Both the position numbers and the translations under genes were made by a program. Positions 44,475 to 50,531 of a stretch of DNA of 50,531 nucleotides are shown here, in pieces. Origin of the DNA: an uncultured Succinatimonas sp. (GTDB taxonomy: Bacteria; Pseudomonadota; Gammaproteobacteria; Enterobacterales; Succinivibrionaceae). Within the stretch, counting starts at the first letter, position 1, and each line of letters opens with the position of its first letter. Below the pieces are notes generated by a model, which worked only from the letters and a program-made list of their open reading frames with translations, had not been told where the DNA came from and made no database searches. Location: positions 1-50,531 of the forward strand of contig CALBLB010000196.1 in NCBI GenBank assembly GCA_937896115.1. Reading direction: 5' to 3'.

Positions 44475-47400
44475 CTACTTGACTTGGCTATCTTGCTGTC
44501 CTTGAGCATGCTGCTCTTGATTGACCTGTTGCCCCTGCACTACCTGTTCAGGCGGATCTTGTTCTATTTGCTTCGCGTTATCTCCTTGATCATGCGCACC
44601 TGAATTTTCTTTTACAGCATCCTTTTCTCCGGGATTTACAACGTTATCTTTACCATTATTCTGCTGATCCTGACTGTCCTGAAGATCCTGTCCTATCTGC
44701 TGCTGCTCTTGTCCTCCTTGAACATGCGGATCTGAATTTTCTTCTTCAGCATTTTTATCGTTAGCTTCCTGTTTATGCTGCACCTGATCGTCCCCAGGAT
44801 CATTGTTCACCTCATCCTGCACTTTCTCTGGTTCTTTTTTCTTTTCTTTATCATTTTGATATTCCTTTTTTGGATTTTCTTCTCCGGCTGCTGGAGAATT
44901 ATCTTTCTGCTCTTCTCTTGCAAGACCTTCTAAAAGCGGAGTCTCTAATTTATAACGTTGTGAATTGATAGCGATTGAAGTCAAATTATTTTTTTTAATT
45001 CCGCCGCCGGCCTCTGCAGCTAATACACCAGCTATGGTCAAGTTACACATTATTTTCAAATAATTTATATATAATCGTGTTTGATCAAGTTTACTAATAG
45101 AAGCATTATCTATCTGGCGTAAATAATAAGGTTTGTCTTTATCTGGTCTTGTTGTACCATTTTCCTTATCTTTTCTTTGAATATCCGCATCTTCACTGCT
45201 ATAAACAATTTTACAAACGTCATATATATAATCAAGCATCACGGAAATCGCAATCATTACCGATTCCAAATAACAACAAGCTTTTTGTCCACCGGTAACA
45301 CCTTCCTTTCCTGTCGCACCTACCTTTTTGTTGATAATCTGGGATTTATCAATTCCGGTTATCACATCGTCATATATTGTATTTACTGTATTAATAACAA
45401 CGTTTTTTATAGTAACATCAGCCTTATTCGTTGCCCCTAAAGACAAAGCTAAATCAGTACCAAATTCAATACCAAATTTAGCCATATTAGCGATAAGATC
45501 TCTTCTTCCCTCAGAAATATAATTAAATCGCTCCGATGTCATCGAAATAGCACCGTAACCAAAATTCATTCCGGTACCTAATGATCCCTTTAAAGCCAAA
45601 TTATTACTGGCACCAAAACTTATATTAAAAGCAGATCCTGAAATACCGTTATACCCTTTGACTGAAAAGGTACTTGAAAACATATTTGCCGTGTTATACG
45701 TTGCATTTTGCTTAACATCATAGCCGCTGTATGTTCCCGGACCAAAAATAGTGGCACCGTCACCTTTTAACGATATACTTGCTGCTTTTACTGACTGAGA
45801 AATACCGTTTTCTGAATATAACTTTATTGAATTATTGGCATTTATCTCAATATCGTCAGCCGTAAGAACAATTCTTTTACCCTGCAATTTCAATTCATTT
45901 TCAGCAAATACGGTAACATCGTTATTTGATGTGATGTCAAGTTCAGAATAAGTAGATGATTCCCCAAATAAAAACCGTTGGCCCCCGGATTGTTTAAGTT
46001 GAGTTAGTTTAAGCTCATTTACTATATCTTTAGCTAATTTATTTATCTCGTCATTTATCTGTTTATATTTTTTTCTTAAATCATCCAACCGATACTCTGA
46101 CTTTAAAGAAAGTATTTTGGATTCATATGTATTTTGTCCGTCTTGTCCATGAATTTCTGGATCATTTAATGACAAATCGATTTTTTTACGAGCATTTGAA
46201 AAACTTTGCAAGGCTGCATTCAAAGAGTGTTTTAACTTAATATAACGATTATGAACGTCATCTACTTTGTTTTCGTATTTTTCAAGATAAGTTTCGGTTA
46301 TAAAAGTTCGATTACTTATAACTCCCAACCAAGCCATACAACGTTCTACATCAGTAGAACTGCGTTTTATTTTTTCTGCTATATATTCGATAACATTGTT
46401 GTAACGCGAAAGAACTATCGAAGCCTCTCCTTCATAATCTTTTCTGTTCTTATCACTATCTGTTCCTTTTATACCTGTATTAATCGACAATTTGGAATTT
46501 CTGCTTTTTGCGAATACATCGGTTACCACTGCCGATGACACAACATTTGCATTATCTGTTTCGCCGCAAAAATCGTCTTGCCTGTAGGAGTACATAAAAA
46601 ATACTCCGCCGGATAACAGTAACAGTATCTTTGTTCCGACGGGAGGGATATGCTGTCTGCTAAATTCCGATCCCGGGAGAACTTTTACCATTACTATATT
46701 GTCTTCAGGTTGAAGTCTTGCATAAAACATATGTGCAAACGTGCAAACAGTCTTAGTCTTTTGTTGTCTCTCTTCAATATTTTTGGTTGCAAGATCACTA
46801 TTACTGCCGATTACTGTTTCTTCGATATTTCCTAAAGCATCACACACCACGGCAGAATGCAAACTTAGAACAGGAGCAATTTGCTCAGGATCCGGTGCAA
46901 AACTGCCCAAACGATCCGATCTTTGAGATAAATCACTTTTTGAGTTTTCTTTTGATGTTTCATGAATCAGTTCAGAATCATCTAACACCAAACCCCAAAG
47001 TTGATGCAATAAAGGATAAACGGTGTCTGCGAGCGTATTTACGTGCAGAAGACTGCGCTCAATCAAAATTTGTTTTCCGCATTCAAAATGTGCAATATTA
47101 AGAACACATCCTGGATAACAGGAAACATTTTGAATCTTTGCTGAGAAAACAATGTTGTTACGGCCGTTACGTCTTTCTAAATTACGCTTAATTTGAGCTC
47201 TTACGAGATCCATTCCTCCGTTATAGTTGAAAGAAGCACATTCTCCGCCTAACAACGTAGAGTAAAAAGCTTCAGCGTGAGCTTGAGCATTTTGCTTACT
47301 GTTACCTTTTTTTGAGTAACGTAATTCATCAAGTAATTCAAATTCAGTTAAATCTGTTTTCTTATTTATTTCGGCTGTAACCTGCGGACAATCTTTATTT

Positions 47401-48230
47401 TGTACAAAATTTACCGTTTCAGAGAAAACCAGAGAACAACAATCTCTTTTATGAACAAAAGTAAAATTTATTCCGCAGGCTATAAGGAGACGATTGAAAA
47501 AATCAAGATCAGACTCTTCTCCTTGTTGAAGGGTTAAAGATAATTCTTTAAGACCGTTACTGTCGGATATTTTTGAAAAATCTGGAGCAAAAAAATCCGC
47601 TGGAAAAAAATTTAATCCGTGAAATTTTATATTTTCCGAATTTTGATCAGACGAAGAATTATATGTATCTGTACTTCTACCTTCTGATTTGCCGTAACCT
47701 GAAAAGATTGCTTTTAAAATCTCCGCCGCACTTTTATCAACAAAAGAACGTCTTCCGTAATAGCCTTTAAGTTTGGCTAAAGGAGAAATCAGTTTTAACA
47801 AATAAACACAAAAGAGTTCTGAATCGCCCTTTTGATTTTTAAATGCGACCTTTCCCTCGTAACTTATGGAATCAATCAGTGCCCAAATCCATCGTTGCGA
47901 CACTTTGCTGTCAACCCCTTTGATGCCTGTAAAAACTCTTACTAAAGTTTCATCTAAATCAGCAGACATCAAATTAAGTTGCGTTTTACGTTTTATCTTG
48001 ACTGTTCCACGAAATCCAACACTTAATTTTTCTTCAAATTCAAAATCATAGATCTCATCAGGAGCAAACAAGCCGCTTTGAGGTTTAAGGCCATTAACCT
48101 TTTTACGTATCTCTTCTTTGTCCTGATCCTCAGTAAACGGCTGCTGTTGCAGTACAGGCTCGGTTTTTTTTGACTGCTCATCACTTGGTTTTTTATAAAA
48201 ATCAATGAAAAGTTGGAGTTTTCCTTCCAT
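44475..48230 (-). CDS. Giant VgrG-type T6SS spike protein, copy B
   Basis: 1251 residues. The gp27-like part contains EESDLDFFNRLLIACGINFT, then an OB-like part, a helical insertion of about 150 residues with LNDPEIHGQDGQ, a beta-helix (SELDITSNNDVTVFAENELK), a helical C-terminal region with YIYDVCKIVYSSEDA and ISKLDQTRLYINYL, and a long low-complexity tail (about 1105-1251) rich in Gln, Glu, Asp and Asn. Architecture is that of VgrG-A, but sequence has diverged widely and base composition is more AT-rich than the flanking genes. AAGGAG lies eight bases before the ATG. It directly follows the PAAR gene. No known effector domain is seen; the tail could contact cargo. Confidence 0.85.
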   Translation of the reverse strand: MEGKLQLFIDFYKKPSDEQSKKTEPVLQQQPFTEDQDKEEIRKKVNGLKPQSGLFAPDEIYDFEFEEKLSVGFRGTVKIKRKTQLNLMSADLDETLVRVFTGIKGVDSKVSQRWIWALIDSISYEGKVAFKNQKGDSELFCVYLLKLISPLAKLKGYYGRRSFVDKSAAEILKAIFSGYGKSEGRSTDTYNSSSDQNSENIKFHGLNFFPADFFAPDFSKISDSNGLKELSLTLQQGEESDLDFFNRLLIACGINFTFVHKRDCCSLVFSETVNFVQNKDCPQVTAEINKKTDLTEFELLDELRYSKKGNSKQNAQAHAEAFYSTLLGGECASFNYNGGMDLVRAQIKRNLERRNGRNNIVFSAKIQNVSCYPGCVLNIAHFECGKQILIERSLLHVNTLADTVYPLLHQLWGLVLDDSELIHETSKENSKSDLSQRSDRLGSFAPDPEQIAPVLSLHSAVVCDALGNIEETVIGSNSDLATKNIEERQQKTKTVCTFAHMFYARLQPEDNIVMVKVLPGSEFSRQHIPPVGTKILLLLSGGVFFMYSYRQDDFCGETDNANVVSSAVVTDVFAKSRNSKLSINTGIKGTDSDKNRKDYEGEASIVLSRYNNVIEYIAEKIKRSSTDVERCMAWLGVISNRTFITETYLEKYENKVDDVHNRYIKLKHSLNAALQSFSNARKKIDLSLNDPEIHGQDGQNTYESKILSLKSEYRLDDLRKKYKQINDEINKLAKDIVNELKLTQLKQSGGQRFLFGESSTYSELDITSNNDVTVFAENELKLQGKRIVLTADDIEINANNSIKLYSENGISQSVKAASISLKGDGATIFGPGTYSGYDVKQNATYNTANMFSSTFSVKGYNGISGSAFNISFGASNNLALKGSLGTGMNFGYGAISMTSERFNYISEGRRDLIANMAKFGIEFGTDLALSLGATNKADVTIKNVVINTVNTIYDDVITGIDKSQIINKKVGATGKEGVTGGQKACCYLESVMIAISVMLDYIYDVCKIVYSSEDADIQRKDKENGTTRPDKDKPYYLRQIDNASISKLDQTRLYINYLKIMCNLTIAGVLAAEAGGGIKKNNLTSIAINSQRYKLETPLLEGLAREEQKDNSPAAGEENPKKEYQNDKEKKKEPEKVQDEVNNDPGDDQVQHKQEANDKNAEEENSDPHVQGGQEQQQIGQDLQDSQDQQNNGKDNVVNPGEKDAVKENSGAHDQGDNAKQIEQDPPEQVVQGQQVNQEQHAQGQQDSQVK

Positions 48231-48279
48231 TTGTACTTCTCCTTATGTCAAAAGTCCGCTTCCCGTACTGACACCACGT

Positions 48280-48570
48280 TTACACGATTCGATTAATATT
48301 TGGCGAGATTGCCAAAGCCGTAGCTACTGGAATACCTGTAATTGGATTCACTCCGGTAACCATGGCCCCGATATTGGCAATTGGTCTGCCCTTGATAATA
48401 TGATTGACGGCGGTGCTCATAGCTATAACCCCTGTACAAACAGGCCCTGCTACGGTATCACCCATACATGCTACCGGTAGCCCGTTTACAATATTCAGCG
48501 GCATTCCGGGACCAGTCACTACATCCGCTGTTGCAGTGGTATTTAAAAGTGTTGCTGCAGGTGTAGGCAT
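48280..48570 (-). CDS. PAAR-domain tip protein
   Basis: 96 residues; the whole protein is a PAAR-like repeat sheet, with ACMGDTVAGPVCTG (34-47), the repeated pattern GRPIANIGAMVTG (61-73) and Cys35, Cys45 and His57 as possible zinc ligands. PAAR caps the VgrG trimer and sharpens the spike. ATG at 48570 follows an AAGGAGG six bases upstream and starts one base behind the clpV stop. No effector extension is present, so cargo would have to ride on VgrG or Hcp. It stands before VgrG-B, its probable main partner. Confidence 0.9.
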   Translation of the reverse strand: MPTPAATLLNTTATADVVTGPGMPLNIVNGLPVACMGDTVAGPVCTGVIAMSTAVNHIIKGRPIANIGAMVTGVNPITGIPVATALAISPNINRIV

Positions 48571-48571
48571 A

Positions 48572-50531
48572 TCAATCCTCCTTGCATATGAAGCTGTACA
48601 CGAATTTACCGTCTTTAGCATCGGCTTTTACCGATTTGAGCTCTTTTCCCTCCATGATCTGCTCTAAAAAAGCCGCACTGATATCCGGCAACAAATCGTT
48701 ATTTACAATGGCATCTATAAGTCTGGCACCGGATGCTGCATTGTTACAACGCGAAATAATTTCATCACGCAGAGCCTGACTATATTCAAGTTGTGCGTGA
48801 TAATTTTCTTTTACACGTTTCACTATTTTTTTAAGTTTTAAATCAACAATATGGTTTAACGCATTCTTTCCTAAAGGATAATACGGGATCACTGACAGTC
48901 TGCCTAAAAGTGCCGCAGGGAATATTCTTCTTAAAGCTGGTCTGGCTGCTTCTTCCAAGGTTTTCATATCAGGAAGATGATCTTCATCCTTACACAATTC
49001 GACTATTTCCTCATCTCCTGCATTAGTCGTAAGGATAATGACGCAGTTTCTGAAATTAACTAAACGCCCAGAACCGTCCTCCATTTGTCCTTTATCAAAA
49101 ACTTGGAAAAAGATCTCATGTACATCCTTGTGAGCTTTTTCTATTTCATCCAAAAGCACCACACTGTAAGGACGGCGACGCACTGCCTCAGTTAAAACAC
49201 CGCCTTCTCCATATCCTACATATCCCGGAGGAGCTCCTTTTAGAGTTGACACCGTATGAGCTTCCTGAAATTCACTCATATTTACGGTAATTAAATTACT
49301 TTCAGTCCCGTAGAGTTGCTCTGCCAAAGCTAAAGCTGTTTCAGTTTTTCCAACACCGGACGGACCTGCCAACATTAATACTGCAATAGGACGATTCGGA
49401 TCTGCCAATGCGGCTCGAGCTGTCATAAGACGCTTAGCAATTAGATCCATTGCATGAGATTGACCTATAACTCGTTGTTGCAGGTACTCAGATAAATGCA
49501 GTACGGATTTAATTTCATCTTTGACCATACGGCCCAGAGGTATTCCCGTCCAATCAGAAATCACACTCGATACAGCTTGAGCATCGACTTCGGGTAACAG
49601 CATCGGACTTTCACCTTGCAAAGAATTAAGCTTTTCACGTGATTCCTGTAGCTTTTTCTCAAACTCGTCTCCAATACATCCTTGTTGTTGTGCAAAGGAA
49701 CTGCCCTGTTTCCTTAATTCAAAATAGTTTTGAGCCTGCGTCTTGATTGCATCAAGTTTGTCCTTAAGCTCTTTATTATGTTTTTCTTCAGCTTCGATCT
49801 TTTTGTTTAGCGATACCACATCTTCAGAATGAGGATACCCTTCAGCTTGTTCGCGTTTTAAGATCTCAAGTTCCAACTTCAATGCTTCAAGCTTGCGTCG
49901 CGAAAATTCCAGTTCTGCAGGCTCTGAACTTTGCGAAAGAGCAACTTTGGCACAAGCCGTATCTAAAATACTGACGCCCTTATCGGGAAGTTGACGTGCC
50001 GGAATATAACGGCGGGAAAGTTTTACCGTAGCAGTGAGAGCTTCATCAAGAACTCTGACTTTGTGATGTTTTTCAAGCATGCCTGACATGGCACGCAACA
50101 TTTGCACCGCCTTGTCGTCATCAGGCTCTTCTACCAAGATATTTTCAAAACGGCGAGTTAATGCAGGATCTTTTTCAAAATACCTTGCATATTCCTGCAC
50201 TGTAGTTGCCGCAATACAACGCAGTTGACCGCGAGCCAATGCAGGTTTCAACAAATTAGCAGCATCATTTTGACCGGCACTGCCACCTGCTCCTATCAAA
50301 CGGTGAGCTTCATCGATAAACAAGATAATAGGAACATCTGAACTTTGTACCTCTTCAATAACCTGTTTTAAACGATTTTCAAATTCTCCTTTCATAGAAG
50401 CACCGGCTTGAAGCAATCCTAGGTCAAGTGACTTCAGTACAGATCCTTTTAAACAATCCGGAACATCCCCGTCAGCCAATCTCTTGGCAAATCCTTCAAC
50501 AACAGCTGTTTTCCCTACTCCAGCTTCACCG
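48572..50531 (-). CDS. clpV: T6SS sheath-disassembly ATPase ClpV (TssH), 5' end cut
   Basis: Only the last 652 residues are in the window; the frame runs off the right edge just at the first Walker A, GEAGVGKT. Then follow LFIDEAHRLIG (Walker B1), the coiled middle domain (about 190-300), RVIGQSHAMDLI, second Walker A GPSGVGKT, Walker B LLDEIEKAH, and a C-terminal D2 small domain. The family recycles contracted TssBC sheath. The order with a PAAR gene directly behind, and the short middle domain compared with ClpB, favour ClpV. The missing N-domain would decide. It is the most upstream T6SS gene visible. Confidence 0.92.
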   Translation of the reverse strand, partial: GEAGVGKTAVVEGFAKRLADGDVPDCLKGSVLKSLDLGLLQAGASMKGEFENRLKQVIEEVQSSDVPIILFIDEAHRLIGAGGSAGQNDAANLLKPALARGQLRCIAATTVQEYARYFEKDPALTRRFENILVEEPDDDKAVQMLRAMSGMLEKHHKVRVLDEALTATVKLSRRYIPARQLPDKGVSILDTACAKVALSQSSEPAELEFSRRKLEALKLELEILKREQAEGYPHSEDVVSLNKKIEAEEKHNKELKDKLDAIKTQAQNYFELRKQGSSFAQQQGCIGDEFEKKLQESREKLNSLQGESPMLLPEVDAQAVSSVISDWTGIPLGRMVKDEIKSVLHLSEYLQQRVIGQSHAMDLIAKRLMTARAALADPNRPIAVLMLAGPSGVGKTETALALAEQLYGTESNLITVNMSEFQEAHTVSTLKGAPPGYVGYGEGGVLTEAVRRRPYSVVLLDEIEKAHKDVHEIFFQVFDKGQMEDGSGRLVNFRNCVIILTTNAGDEEIVELCKDEDHLPDMKTLEEAARPALRRIFPAALLGRLSVIPYYPLGKNALNHIVDLKLKKIVKRVKENYHAQLEYSQALRDEIISRCNNAASGARLIDAIVNNDLLPDISAAFLEQIMEGKELKSVKADAKDGKFVYSFICKED

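Noticed and set aside
48572..50531. ClpB chaperone instead of ClpV
   Set aside because: The adjacent PAAR, VgrG and Tss genes make ClpV far more likely, although the N-domain is outside the window.

Overview
The window is about 50.5 kb of a moderately AT-rich genome from a Gammaproteobacterium. Three gene orders point there: lptM-lysA-dapF-xerC-yigB-uvrD next to a class I adenylate cyclase, cyaA divergent from hemX-hemY, and yihG beside dsbA. All resemble the E. coli map as I remember it. Missing pieces (no hemC/hemD before hemXY, no ilvGM before ilvE, no yigA between dapF and xerC) and the base composition suggest a host-associated, possibly anaerobic lineage such as Succinivibrionaceae/Aeromonadales. 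That placement is inference.

Region by region. 1-90: the left edge cuts a group II intron (class C) whose 5' end, on the minus strand, sits directly behind a perfect 16-bp hairpin downstream of ddl. 107-2429: ddl and rho. 3011-9228: a minus-strand block uvrD, yigB, xerC, dapF, lysA, lptM (DNA repair and chromosome segregation, diaminopimelate/lysine synthesis, outer-membrane assembly). 9343-14926: cyaA divergent from the inner-membrane pair hemX-hemY across a very AT-rich 570-bp gap. 14986-19866: the isoleucine/valine genes ilvE-ilvD-ilvA followed by a small secreted protein of unknown function. 20118-24063: yihG, dsbA, a squalene/phytoene synthase, yciA and the repressor acrR. 24621-29079: the RND pump genes acrA-acrB, with an AcrR-type palindrome in the acrR promoter.

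29160-50531 is a type VI secretion (T6SS) locus, all on the minus strand. Reading from its upstream side it holds clpV (tssH, cut by the right edge), a PAAR tip protein, a giant VgrG, a small Ala-rich protein, a DUF6931-like protein, a second giant VgrG, a second small Ala-rich protein, a second DUF6931-like protein, tssJ, tssK, tssL, tssM and an unrecognised 386-residue protein. TssJ, TssL and TssM are membrane-complex parts, TssK is the baseplate adaptor and ClpV recycles the sheath. Sheath, Hcp and the remaining baseplate genes (tssA-G) are not in the window and presumably lie beyond the right edge.

The most unusual part is the tandemly duplicated three-gene module VgrG / small Ala-rich protein / DUF6931-like protein. 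Both VgrGs are about twice the usual length. They share a helical insertion and a helical C-terminal region of no family I recognise, and both end in a low-complexity Gln-rich tail, one of them built from four 36-bp DNA repeats. No toxin gene is recognisable, so the module is either an unusual way of loading cargo or itself carries the effector function.
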